Made by a program: the position numbers and the translations under genes
The notes under the pieces: generated by a model
Told to the model about the DNA's origin: nothing
The model's database searches: none
The model's input: the letters and a program-made list of their open reading frames with translations, nothing else
Shown: piece by piece, positions 1 through 7,930 of the stretch
Numbering within the stretch: the first letter of the stretch is position 1
Layout: the number at the start of each line of letters is the position of its first letter
Assembly: GCA_964648115.1 (NCBI GenBank)
Contig: CAZYME010000040.1
Location: 1 to 17,170, forward strand
Direction of reading: 5' to 3'
Source of the DNA: CAZYME01 sp964648115
GTDB lineage: Bacteria; Pseudomonadota; Gammaproteobacteria; Legionellales; Legionellaceae
Length of the DNA: 17,170 bases

Positions 1-135
1 GGCAACGAATCAAATTTTTCCTAGTTTGGGTAACATTTATTTTGAGGCAACTCGGCCTGGTAAAAATCAAAGCAAATTCGCAGGTTATTCTGTATAATAA
101 TACCCACTTTTATCAAAACATGAGCACGAAAGAAC

Positions 136-336
136 ATGCAACAACAAGCAGAGTTAGCGCCTAAATTCAAACTCAAACGCCTCGTAATGATGCGGGGAGC
201 GCCGGGTGCTGGAAAATCACATGCTACACAAACATTAGAATTCCAACAAAGATCCCTAGATAATACTTTTGGGGTATGCGGGTTGCAAATGGCCCACGCT
301 GGGAGTTGCTTCCAATTCACCTTAAGTTTTTTTTGA
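136..336 (+). pseudogene. Broken P-loop NTPase/kinase gene start
   Basis: The reading frame encodes 66 residues. After a basic N-terminus it has a hydrophobic strand followed by a clear Walker A motif, GAPGAGKS (residues 21-28), preceded by LKRLVMMR. This arrangement is typical of the first strand and P-loop of AAA-type or polynucleotide-kinase-like proteins. After about residue 36 the sequence no longer resembles a P-loop protein: no Walker B or further nucleotide-binding motifs appear in any frame before the next gene. The 3' part runs into an inverted-repeat element (310-418). A TATAAT box lies at 93-98, but no good -35 or Shine-Dalgarno is visible. It is most likely a gene remnant; a real very short protein is possible but unlikely. 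The family beyond 'P-loop' cannot be named. Confidence 0.45.
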
Positions 337-418
337 AAACACAAGGCCTACGTCCTTTGGACAAGCCGATGTGCTTCGGGGCTCTGAGTGTCAAGAAAAG
401 TTTAAGGTGAATTAGAAG
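310..418. mobile_element. MITE-like inverted-repeat element with 9-bp flanking direct repeat
   Basis: The left end (ttccaattcaccttaag, 310-326) and the right end (tttaaggtgaattagaa, 401-417) are inverted copies over 17 bp with two mismatches. The pairing continues loosely inward, with T-run against A-run and acac against gtgt. The pair is bracketed by the identical 9-mer gggagttgc at 301-309 and 419-427, as expected of a target-site duplication. The roughly 109-bp interior has no ORF of its own, so it would be non-autonomous. A smaller stem (agccga / tcggggct) lies near 363-383. The parent transposase is unknown. A plain chromosomal stem-loop with a chance 9-mer is the alternative. Confidence 0.5.
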
Positions 419-427
419 GGGAGTTGC

Positions 428-581
428 CTGCGGGTTGTAAGCTCCTCGCGGGGCTAAAAGATCACCTTGTGCATATCTGAGATTTGCATCCCTTACCGGG
501 CAGTCTTGTTATACATCCTTATGCGGCATATCTAATCGTTATACCCAATACTCGTTGATTTTATAGCGCACAAATAATTTT
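428..581. other. Intergenic stretch without recognisable gene
   Basis: Between the inverted-repeat element and the promoter zone of the MMPL gene I find no ORF with family features, no tRNA fold and no T-tailed hairpin. The start (tgcgggttgtaa, 429-440) partly repeats tgcgggttgcaa just upstream of the element. It may be the remains of whatever the element and the P-loop fragment once belonged to. Confidence 0.4.
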
Positions 582-615
582 AAACAAATTGTTTGTTTAT
601 GTACTAAAATGTACA
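582..615 (+). promoter_or_regulatory. Candidate promoter/operator of the MMPL transporter gene
   Basis: Two small palindromes sit side by side. The first is aaacaa-a-ttgttt (582-594). The second is tgtac-taaaat-gtaca (600-615), whose 6-base centre (605-610) would serve as a TAAAAT -10 box. A regulator bound to the second palindrome would cover the -10 element. No convincing -35 is present at 17 bp spacing, so the promoter would be weak or activator-dependent. The predicted leader to the ATG at 665 is about 50 nt. This is a reading of sequence symmetry only. Confidence 0.35.
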
Positions 616-664
616 AATAAAAGCACATTATGTGCGTTATAAAAAAGAAGGAACGCTTAAAGAA

Positions 665-2890
665 ATGAAAAAAAGCTTGTTTTACAGATTAGGCGCCTTA
701 GTTTATCCACTTCGTTGGTACATTATCGCTTTGTGGGTCATTGCTATTCTAGGATGTATTCCTTTTCTCCCGCATATCATAGCCCCTTTTAAAACCACGG
801 GGTTTATTGATGAGCGCTCTGATAGCGCTGCCACACAGCAATATTTGACCAATAAATTGGGTTTCAGTAATAACAATAAATTTATAATTATTTATCACAG
901 CCCTACACTTTTGGCAACAAATTCATTATATATCAATAAGATAAAGAAATCCTTGGCCGGATTGAAGGATTTCCCTATTAAACATTACATTATTTATCCT
1001 GATAGTAATAAAAAACTGATTTCTAAGGATAAACATACGGCCTATGCTGCAGTGATATTCAGGAGTAAAGAGCCGCTCAATGATGAGTTAATAACCAAAT
1101 TTAAGTCATTAATAAAGAAACCATCTCGAATGACGATTCAAGTGGGTGGTGAGCTCATATTCGTAGATGAAGTGAATAAACAAACAAAAACCGACCTTTA
1201 TCGGGTGGATTTTATTGCAACACCAGCTGCCATTATTACTTTGATTTTTGTTTTTGGGTCGATTGTCGCTGCTGTCCTTCCTATCATCTTAGGTGGTGGT
1301 TGTGCTTTGTTGATATTAACCTCGCTCTATTTTTTAGGTCACGCATTTGCACTTTCAATTTTTACGCTCAACATTGCCTTACTACTAGGGCTGTGTCTTA
1401 GCTTAGATTATTCGTTGTTTATCATTAGTCGCTTCTGTGACGAATTACGCAGTAAGCGCTCTATACAAGAAGCCATTGCAATTACTCAGAGTACCGCAGG
1501 TAAGGCCATTTTCTTTAGTGGTATTGCTGTTTTTGCAAGTCTCAGTGCTTTGTTGCTATTCCCGATTAATATCTTGTTTTCCGTAGCGGTAGGGGGGTTG
1601 GTAGCGGTTTTTGTTGCTGTGTTAACGGCAATCATTGTTTTACCAGCAGTGCTCTCTGTTTTAGGGGGAAATATAAATCTGCTTTCTGTAAGAAGAGCTC
1701 GGAAAAAGAAACGGGGTGTTTTTAGCATTTGGCATTGGTTAGCCGAAAAGGTTGTTCACCGTCCTGTTCCTTCCTTTTTCGCTATTCTTGTAGTGTTGTT
1801 ATGCCTAGGCTATCCATTTTTATCAGCTAAATATGGCGTGTCTGACTTCCGTATTTTTCCTGAGCACTCAGAAGATAGGCAATTTTTTGATACGTATGCT
1901 GAAAAATTTAAAGAGCCTCAGTTAACGCCGATTACTATGTTGGTGAGAACGACAGGTAAGTCTATTTTGTCCCGCAGTAACATTTCTAAGTTATACGATT
2001 TGGCTGATAGGGTAAAAGATAATCCTTATGTCTCAGAAGTGAATAGTATTGTTACCACAAATCCTCGGTTAACAAAGTATCAATATTATAAATTGTACAA
2101 TTTACCCAAGCGTTCTATGAATAATGATATCAAAGATTTGCTCATAACCACGACGGGTCATAGTTTTACGACAATGGATGTTATTAGTAAATACCAAGTC
2201 AACTCACCAAAAACGAAAGCGCTAATTACTCAATTAGAGGATATAGAGGTAGGTCGGGGTCTTAGCGTACATTTCACAGGTACACCAGTTAGCAATAGAG
2301 ATGTTTTAGATGGAATCTCTCATATGCTACCTTATGCTCTATTGTGGATTTTGGTTTCCACATATTTCATATTACTAGTTTTACTGCGCTCAGTCTTTTT
2401 GCCCATAAAGGCAATTTTAGTCAATTTACTAAGCCTGTCTGCCTGCTATGGGGCGCTTGTTTTGGTGTTCCAAGATGGTTATCTGCATCATCTTCTTAAC
2501 TTTCAAACCCAGGGCATGTTAGATATTAGTTTGTTGGTTATCATTTTCTGTGCCTTATTCGGGTTTTCAATGGATTACGAGGTGTTTTTATTAACACGGA
2601 TTAAAGAATCCTATGAATCTAATCATAATAATAAAAAGAGTATTGTGTTTGGTATTGAGAAGAGCTGTCGCATTATTACCAGTGCCGCGGTAATTGTGAT
2701 TGTGATCTGCGGCTCGTTTTTAATTGCGGATGTATTAATGGTTAAAGCGTTTGGGTTGGGAATAGCTGTGGCGATTATGGTTGATGCATTTTTAATCCGG
2801 ACTATATTAGTGCCTGCTACGATGACGATTACCAATAAGTGGAATTGGTATTTACCCAAATGGTTAGATAGGATTTTGCCGCATTTGTAG
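665..2890 (+). CDS. MMPL-family RND transporter
   Basis: This 741-residue inner-membrane protein has the duplicated RND plan. TM1 is at about residues 18-36, followed by a soluble extracytoplasmic domain (about 45-180) and a block of five TM segments (about 186-335). A second soluble domain and a second TM block (about 560-730) follow. The MMPL proton-relay Asp-Tyr pairs are both present: LSLDYSLF (D248-Y249) in TM4 and SMDYEVFL (D637-Y638) in TM10, each followed by a cytoplasmic SRF or TRIKE turn. The length fits MMPL/YdfJ-like proteins rather than the ~1000-residue drug pumps. The family uses the proton gradient to export lipids or other hydrophobic compounds; the substrate here is unknown. 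I chose ATG 665 (AAGAAGGA at 645-652 upstream) over ATG 632, which has no Shine-Dalgarno and would add 11 polar residues. The gene is monocistronic and convergent with the RND operon. Confidence 0.88.
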   Translation: MKKSLFYRLGALVYPLRWYIIALWVIAILGCIPFLPHIIAPFKTTGFIDERSDSAATQQYLTNKLGFSNNNKFIIIYHSPTLLATNSLYINKIKKSLAGLKDFPIKHYIIYPDSNKKLISKDKHTAYAAVIFRSKEPLNDELITKFKSLIKKPSRMTIQVGGELIFVDEVNKQTKTDLYRVDFIATPAAIITLIFVFGSIVAAVLPIILGGGCALLILTSLYFLGHAFALSIFTLNIALLLGLCLSLDYSLFIISRFCDELRSKRSIQEAIAITQSTAGKAIFFSGIAVFASLSALLLFPINILFSVAVGGLVAVFVAVLTAIIVLPAVLSVLGGNINLLSVRRARKKKRGVFSIWHWLAEKVVHRPVPSFFAILVVLLCLGYPFLSAKYGVSDFRIFPEHSEDRQFFDTYAEKFKEPQLTPITMLVRTTGKSILSRSNISKLYDLADRVKDNPYVSEVNSIVTTNPRLTKYQYYKLYNLPKRSMNNDIKDLLITTTGHSFTTMDVISKYQVNSPKTKALITQLEDIEVGRGLSVHFTGTPVSNRDVLDGISHMLPYALLWILVSTYFILLVLLRSVFLPIKAILVNLLSLSACYGALVLVFQDGYLHHLLNFQTQGMLDISLLVIIFCALFGFSMDYEVFLLTRIKESYESNHNNKKSIVFGIEKSCRIITSAAVIVIVICGSFLIADVLMVKAFGLGIAVAIMVDAFLIRTILVPATMTITNKWNWYLPKWLDRILPHL

Positions 2891-2897
2891 ATTTGAA

Positions 2898-2930
2898 ACC
2901 CGGATGTCCGATGGCTCCATCCAGGCTACG
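2898..2930. repeat. Degenerate REP-like palindrome between convergent genes
   Basis: The 57-bp gap between the MMPL gene and the convergent RND pump gene holds cccggatg followed by catccaggctac. Read on the minus strand this is gtagcctggatgg...catccggg, a short decayed version of the larger repeat at 14553-14648. It can form a modest stem (ggatg/catcc plus flanking G-C pairs). It might act as a bidirectional transcription stop, but it lacks a long U-tract. Confidence 0.5.
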
Positions 2931-2947
2931 GTTTAGTTTAAAACCCT

Positions 2948-5900
2948 CTATAAAACATCCTTTCGATGATCCGCAGCAATAAAAGTGTACATCGTTGGCA
3001 CAACAAATAACGTAAACGCTGTTCCAATCAACAGGCCTGTAGAAATCACCAAACCAATGTCAAATCGGCTGATTGCGCCAGCTCCACTTGCGATAAGCAA
3101 AGGCAGCACACCAAACACCATCGCTGCTGTAGTCATCAAGATAGGTCTTAAACGAATGGAGGCAGCTTCTTCCACAGCGGCTCTTTTGTCGAGGTTCTTA
3201 TCTCTCTGCAATTGATTTGCGAAGCTTACAATTAAGATGCCATGTTTACTGATAAGGCCTATTAGCGTAATCAGACCAACCTGGGTATAAATATTAATGC
3301 TAGCTGCGCCGAGATTTAAAGGAATTAGAGCACCACAAATCGACATAGGCACACTAATAAGTACAATCAAAGGATCACGGAAACTTTCATATTGTGCGGA
3401 AAGCACCAGAAAAATAATTAAAACCGCTAAAAAGAAGGCTAAAACAAGCGAGCTTCCCTCCTGAATAAACTGTCTAGATTGTCCGGCATAATCGAAAGAA
3501 AATCCCTTAGGTAAAACCTGATTTGCTTGTTGCTCTAAAAATGCAAGGCCTTGGCCTAGTGTTGTTCCTGGCATCATGACCCCTTGGATCGTGGCAGAAT
3601 TCAACTGTTGGAAGTGTGATACAGCATTAGGCCTTGTGATGGAAAAAGGTGTCGCAATAGTAGAGAGCGGTACCATTGTGCCATTAGCTGTCCGTAGATT
3701 GATTTGCCCCAACTGCTCAGGGGTTAAACGAAAACGCCTGTCTAATTGGGGAATAACCTGGTAGCTACGGCCTTCTAAATTGAAAAAATTCACATACCCG
3801 CCTGATAATGCACTAGTGACGCTGCTACCCACGGCTTGCATATTAAGTCCGAGATCAGATGCTTTGGCACGATTAATTTGGAGCGTCGTTTCTGGCTGGT
3901 TAAATTTCAAACTATTATCCAGGTAAATAAATAACCCGCTATTTTTAGCTTTGGTGATTAAAGCATTGGATACATCTAGTAAGCTCTGGAAATCATTAGT
4001 GGTTTTGATTACAAATTGAATGGGTGTACCGCTGCCGCCCCCAGGAAGCGCTGGAGGAATGATTGCAAAAGCTTTAAGGCCTGCAACTTGATCTAATTTG
4101 TTTTGCAGGGGCTGCTTCATAGAAAATTGGCTGTTAGAGCGTTTATCCCAAGGTTTTAACACCAGGCCAGAAATGGGTTGTGCGGAATTGATTGTAAAAT
4201 AATGATCTCCCTCAGGAAAGCTGCGATAAATATCATCAAAGGGTTTTGTAAAGGCCTCAATATAGTTGATAGTTGCATATTGAGGCGCGGTACCCACTAC
4301 AAAAAAGAACCCTTGGTCTTCTTCGGGTGCTGTCTCTTTTGCGGTGTGATTATATAAATAAGGTAACATCAGTAAAATGAGTGCGGCCAGTATTAATATG
4401 AGGCCACGGGTATCGAGTACATTATGCAACGTTTGTTTATAGCGGATTTTAAGCGCGTTGAAATGGTGATCAAGAAACTGAACAAATCGTGTATCGCTAA
4501 TTTCTGCTGAGAGTAATTTAGAGCACATCATCGGCGAGAGTGTTAGAGCCACAACTCCGGATATAACTACTGCAGAGGCTAGCGTAAAAGCAAACTCTTT
4601 AAAGAGCACACCAGTTAAACCTTGCATAAACCCGATTGGCGCATAAACAGCTGCCAAGGTGATGGTCATAGCTATAACCGGCGTAGCAATTTCTCTTGCA
4701 CCAGCTAATGCAGCTTCGAAGGGTTTTTCTCCCTCCTCTATATGGCGGTGGATGTTTTCAACGACCACGATAGCGTCATCTACTACGAGGCCTATGGCAA
4801 GCACGAATGCAAGAAGGGTGAGGAGATTGATGGAGTAACCCAAAACCAGCATCAATGTGCATACACCTACTAAAGATAAAGGAATTGTCACGATTGGAAT
4901 AAAGACTGAGCGTACAGACCCCAAAAATAGAAAAATAACTACAATCACAATTAAAGCTGCTTCAATTATTGTGCGAACCACTTCATGTATCGATGCCCTA
5001 ATAAAATTCGTAGCGTCATAAACAATGGTACCCGTCAAAGACGGCGGGAACTGGCGCTGAATAGAAGGAAAAATTTTACGAATATCGTTAATGACAGTTA
5101 AGGGGTTAGCCGTTGGTGTAGGCGTTATGCCGATGAAAACGGCTTTTTTACTATCAAATGTTACGCTAGTGTCATAATTTTGTGAGCCCAGTGTAACTTT
5201 ACCAACGTCGCTTAAACGAATTATTGAGTTTTTATCACTACGTACAATTAACTTACTAAATTCATCAACATTATTTAAAGCGGTTTCAGCCGTTATATGA
5301 ATGGCGACATATTCACCTTTTGTGCCGCCAGCCGCAGTTAGGAAGTTATTGTTTGCAAGCACTGTGAATACATCAGATGGTGTGATGTGAAGCGCTGCCA
5401 TTTTAATTGGATCCAGGAAGACTCGCATTGAGTATGTGGCTCCCCCTAAAATAGCGGCTTGTGCCACGCCATCAACCGTTTGCAATTGAGGTTGCACTAC
5501 ACGTGTAGTGTAGTCGGTAATTTGTTGTGGCGTCATATCTTGGCTATCTAAACTTATATAAAGCAAAGCAGTAGATGAGTCAGATGTTTTAACAATGACT
5601 GGTTGTTGTGATTCGGGGGGGAGCTGGTTAAGTGTTTGTTGAACTTTGCTCATCACATCAGTAAATGCAACTTGGGGGTCAAAATTCAGCTTGATGGTGA
5701 GCGTGATGGTGCTTAGCCCTTGTGTGCTTGAGGAGGTCATGTAGTCTATGCCTTCAGCACTGGCTACTGCGCTTTCTAGGGGGGTGGTAATAAAACCTGC
5801 AATGAGATTGGCATCGGCGCCAGGGTAGGCGGTGGTTACAGTGATGACAGTATTGTTCATGCGAGGGAATTGGCGAATTTGTATGTTAGCAATGGAATTA

Positions 5901-5977
5901 AGCCCAAACAGGAGGATTAATAAACTAACTACCATAGCAAGCACAGGTCGCTTGATAAAAAGATCCGTAAATTTCAT
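2948..5977 (-). CDS. HAE1-type RND multidrug efflux pump, inner-membrane subunit
   Basis: This 1009-residue AcrB/MexB-class permease is the proton-driven pump of a tripartite exporter spanning the envelope. The N-terminus (MKFTDLFIKRPVLA) is the family signature, followed by TM1 and the first porter/docking domain. TM2-6 (about 330-490) contains the paired aspartates GLVVDDAIVVVENIH (D400, D401), and TM10 contains the partner lysine GLISKHGILIV (K911). The second periplasmic domain lies between about 540 and 850, with a GGGSGTP turn. The relay residues are intact, so it should be functional. It starts 3 bases after the adaptor stop codon (TAG-CAC-ATG), with GGTGAG upstream, so translation is probably coupled. 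No tolC-like channel gene is adjacent. It resembles AcrB and several relatives equally well, so no symbol is given. Substrates cannot be read from sequence. Confidence 0.95.
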   Translation of the reverse strand: MKFTDLFIKRPVLAMVVSLLILLFGLNSIANIQIRQFPRMNNTVITVTTAYPGADANLIAGFITTPLESAVASAEGIDYMTSSSTQGLSTITLTIKLNFDPQVAFTDVMSKVQQTLNQLPPESQQPVIVKTSDSSTALLYISLDSQDMTPQQITDYTTRVVQPQLQTVDGVAQAAILGGATYSMRVFLDPIKMAALHITPSDVFTVLANNNFLTAAGGTKGEYVAIHITAETALNNVDEFSKLIVRSDKNSIIRLSDVGKVTLGSQNYDTSVTFDSKKAVFIGITPTPTANPLTVINDIRKIFPSIQRQFPPSLTGTIVYDATNFIRASIHEVVRTIIEAALIVIVVIFLFLGSVRSVFIPIVTIPLSLVGVCTLMLVLGYSINLLTLLAFVLAIGLVVDDAIVVVENIHRHIEEGEKPFEAALAGAREIATPVIAMTITLAAVYAPIGFMQGLTGVLFKEFAFTLASAVVISGVVALTLSPMMCSKLLSAEISDTRFVQFLDHHFNALKIRYKQTLHNVLDTRGLILILAALILLMLPYLYNHTAKETAPEEDQGFFFVVGTAPQYATINYIEAFTKPFDDIYRSFPEGDHYFTINSAQPISGLVLKPWDKRSNSQFSMKQPLQNKLDQVAGLKAFAIIPPALPGGGSGTPIQFVIKTTNDFQSLLDVSNALITKAKNSGLFIYLDNSLKFNQPETTLQINRAKASDLGLNMQAVGSSVTSALSGGYVNFFNLEGRSYQVIPQLDRRFRLTPEQLGQINLRTANGTMVPLSTIATPFSITRPNAVSHFQQLNSATIQGVMMPGTTLGQGLAFLEQQANQVLPKGFSFDYAGQSRQFIQEGSSLVLAFFLAVLIIFLVLSAQYESFRDPLIVLISVPMSICGALIPLNLGAASINIYTQVGLITLIGLISKHGILIVSFANQLQRDKNLDKRAAVEEAASIRLRPILMTTAAMVFGVLPLLIASGAGAISRFDIGLVISTGLLIGTAFTLFVVPTMYTFIAADHRKDVL

Positions 5978-5980
5978 GTG

Positions 5981-7225
5981 CTACTCACCCAACTCATCGG
6001 GGTTCAAAATATCTTTTAATTGCACGGAGTTATTAATTGCCACGGGGGTGCCGTCTTGTAATTTTAATTCGCCAGAGTTAACTACTTGTTGGCCGGGTTT
6101 AACCCCTTTTTTAATAACGATGTAATTACCTTGTTGATCCCCTGTGCTTACAAAAGTGCGCTTTACCACTAGGCTGTCTTTATTATCTTTGTCTTGCTCA
6201 ACGATATACACCGAATTTCCATAAAGACTATATGAAATTGAGGTGGTTGGCAGAACAATGACGTTATGAATAATTGGTTGTTCAACCTCAATCGCTGCAA
6301 ACATGCCAGGGATAAAATTAAAGGCTTCAACTTTGTTTTTAGCATTCAAAGCGGTGTTACAAGAGACAATAATTTTTCCGTCGCGCTCTCTTCTTTTTAC
6401 TTTGACCAATGGAGAATGCATAGGATCAGTAATGGCCTCGATAGGGCAATTAGGAAGCGTTGCCTGCACTTCAATATTGTGCGTGCTGGGATCAATTCTT
6501 GAGTTAATAGCCGTTATCTTTCCCTCAAAAACTAAATTAGGGTTTTTTTCAACATAAAATGTCACTAATTGACCGGTATGTAAGCGATTTAATAGTTGCT
6601 CAGGGAGGTGGAAATTAAGAAATAGAGGGTCCATAGACTGCAAGGTAACGATTTCAGTCTGCCCTGGGGAAATGTATTGCCCAATGTCGACCTTGCGAAT
6701 GCCTAGTTGGCCAGAAAAAGGAGCGGTAATATGTTTATGCTGAATGCTCGCCTGTGATTTTTCAACTTCGGCTTGGGCTTGAAGTAGTTTGGCTCTTGCC
6801 TCATCAACGCTTGATCCAGGGGTGGCACCACGTTTTAACAAATCAGCTTGTCTTTTATAATTTATTTCTTGCAGGGCCAGCTCAGATTGGTTTGATTTTA
6901 AGACGGCCTGGTCAACGCTGTCATCTAAATCAATCAGGGGTTTGGTGGCTTCGATGTATTGCCCAGACTGAAATTGAATAGCAACTACCTTTCCTGATAC
7001 TTGAGAATTAACTTCAACTCCGTTGATTGCGGTGAAGTTACCAACGGCATTAATTTGTGGCTTCCAATCTTGTTGCTTTGCTATCACTGAAGATACTGTG
7101 ACGGCAGGGGGGGTGTAATGGGCAAAAAAACGTTTTATGAGGAAACCTTTGATAAAATTGAAGGCAATTATCCCACCAAAAAGAATAGCTACGCCTATTA
7201 GTATGGTCTTCGCACGTATTTTCAT
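5981..7225 (-). CDS. RND efflux periplasmic adaptor (membrane fusion protein)
   Basis: This 414-residue HlyD/AcrA-type adaptor links the RND pump to an outer-membrane channel. It has a single N-terminal membrane anchor (about residues 8-28) with no lipobox cysteine, so it is anchored by a TM helix rather than by lipid. Then come the first half-lipoyl strand (SGKVVAIQFQSGQYIEATK, about 77-95), an alpha-helical hairpin (about 98-163), the second half-lipoyl strand (ITAPFSGQLGIRKVDIGQYI, about 166-185), a beta-barrel domain, and a C-terminal membrane-proximal domain. Compared with the usual ...ATLPN-PDG-x-LxPGMFA... stretch, about 40 extra residues (roughly 260-303) with a basic patch (KVKRRERDGK) sit before PGMFA. 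AGGGA lies close upstream of the ATG. It is the first gene of the operon with the pump. No local regulator gene is seen. Confidence 0.93.
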   Translation of the reverse strand: MKIRAKTILIGVAILFGGIIAFNFIKGFLIKRFFAHYTPPAVTVSSVIAKQQDWKPQINAVGNFTAINGVEVNSQVSGKVVAIQFQSGQYIEATKPLIDLDDSVDQAVLKSNQSELALQEINYKRQADLLKRGATPGSSVDEARAKLLQAQAEVEKSQASIQHKHITAPFSGQLGIRKVDIGQYISPGQTEIVTLQSMDPLFLNFHLPEQLLNRLHTGQLVTFYVEKNPNLVFEGKITAINSRIDPSTHNIEVQATLPNCPIEAITDPMHSPLVKVKRRERDGKIIVSCNTALNAKNKVEAFNFIPGMFAAIEVEQPIIHNVIVLPTTSISYSLYGNSVYIVEQDKDNKDSLVVKRTFVSTGDQQGNYIVIKKGVKPGQQVVNSGELKLQDGTPVAINNSVQLKDILNPDELGE

Positions 7226-7314
7226 TTAAATCCCTATTTCACCAATTGGCTGGAACGGCCTTGTAATGTTAACACAAATGTATCTATACGCCAGAGTTGG
7301 TCGAAGGGGGCACA

Positions 7315-7491
7315 GGGCAACCGCATCTTATGATTAAAAATAAATCTACATGCAGCATTAAAAGTGATTAACCGTCTTTGCGAGCCTTGCGAAGCAATCC
7401 AGTGACCTTAAGGACGCTAGATTGCTTCGCCAAGGCTCGTAAAGACGGATTTTGTAACAAATAAATGCTCAAAATTTAGATACGGTTGCCC
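7315..7491. repeat. Nested inverted-repeat (MITE-like) element
   Basis: The outer ends are gggcaaccgcatct (7315-7328) and agatacggttgccc (7478-7491), inverted copies with one mismatch. Inside lies a second, longer imperfect palindrome: ccgtctttgcgagccttg... (7372-7402) against ...ccaaggctcgtaaagacgg (7417-7448). Its arms are about 31 bp with three or so differences, around a short loop. The inner motif (cgagccttgcgaagcaatc type) resembles widespread dispersed palindromes of gammaproteobacteria. No ORF is inside and no target duplication is obvious. The element fills most of the gap between the efflux operon and the toxin-antitoxin operon and could fold strongly in RNA from either side. Confidence 0.7.
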
Positions 7492-7499
7492 CGCCGTGC

Positions 7500-7540
7500 T
7501 TGCAATTGAAATTAAATATAACTATAATTTCAATTGAAAT
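7500..7540 (+). promoter_or_regulatory. Promoter with overlapping operator of the Xre-RES operon
   Basis: A near-consensus sigma-70 promoter is visible: TTGCAA (-35, 7500-7505), a 17-bp spacer, and TATAAT (-10, 7523-7528). Over it lies a perfect 12-bp inverted repeat, caattgaaatta (7503-7514) and taatttcaattg (7525-7536), with a 10-bp spacer. The right arm continues into a perfect 14-bp palindrome, atttcaattgaaat (7527-7540), so the 10-mer caattgaaat occurs twice, 28 bp apart, in direct orientation. Type II antitoxins with an HTH domain commonly repress their own operon. These boxes cover -35, -10 and the expected start site, which fits autorepression by the downstream antitoxin. Confidence 0.75.
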
Positions 7541-7555
7541 ATGCTGGGGTGTAAA

Positions 7556-7930
7556 ATGAAAACTTCAAATAATATGCATCATCAAGAAGAAAATGTTTTG
7601 ACTAAAGCTATAAGCAATTTGGCAAAATTTTATTCTTTAACTGGAAAGGATTTAAGTAAAATAATTGGTATAAGCGAATCTAGTGCCTCTCGCATTAGTC
7701 AAGGGACTAAATTAATTTCACCTCATACTAAGGAGGGTGAAATGGCTCTATTGCTGTTAAGAGTATACCGAAGTCTAAATGCAATGGTTGGAAATAATCA
7801 TGAAAAGGCTAAATTATGGCTGCATAGTCAGAATAAATACTTTAGAAATACACCAATTGAGGAAATTAAAACTATTCCAGGTTTAATTGGTGTACTTAAT
7901 TATCTAGATGCAATGCGCGGTAAACTATGA
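7556..7930 (+). CDS. Xre/MbcA/ParS-type antitoxin (DUF2384)
   Basis: This 124-residue cytoplasmic antitoxin has two parts. An N-terminal Xre-like helix-turn-helix spans about residues 17-55 (LSKIIGISESSASRISQG). The C-terminal MbcA/ParS/Xre toxin-binding domain spans about 62-124, with the usual pattern of WL, FRNTPIEEI, PGL and a terminal YLDAMRG. In this family the antitoxin binds and blocks the RES toxin and represses the operon. ATG 7556 is preferred over ATG 7541 because GGGG (7545-7548) lies at a suitable distance; the longer form adds only five residues. The stop codon overlaps the toxin start (ATGA), a typical sign of coupled expression. The gene is visibly AT-richer than the efflux and glyA regions, consistent with acquisition by transfer. 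Confidence 0.9.
   Translation: MKTSNNMHHQEENVLTKAISNLAKFYSLTGKDLSKIIGISESSASRISQGTKLISPHTKEGEMALLLLRVYRSLNAMVGNNHEKAKLWLHSQNKYFRNTPIEEIKTIPGLIGVLNYLDAMRGKL

Noticed and set aside
21..344. 107-residue minus-strand ORF over the P-loop fragment
   Set aside because: It has no recognisable domain, it is the antisense of a clear Walker A motif and of the inverted-repeat element, and it has no convincing ribosome binding site.
428..581. Possible structured RNA or riboswitch before the MMPL gene
   Set aside because: Short G/C-rich stems can be drawn, but no conserved riboswitch core or terminator-antiterminator pair was recognised.
600..615. TyrR- or TrpR-type operator at tgtac...gtaca
   Set aside because: Spacing and inner bases do not match the known boxes (TGTAAA-N6-TTTACA or the CTAG-centred Trp operator), so no named regulator is assigned.
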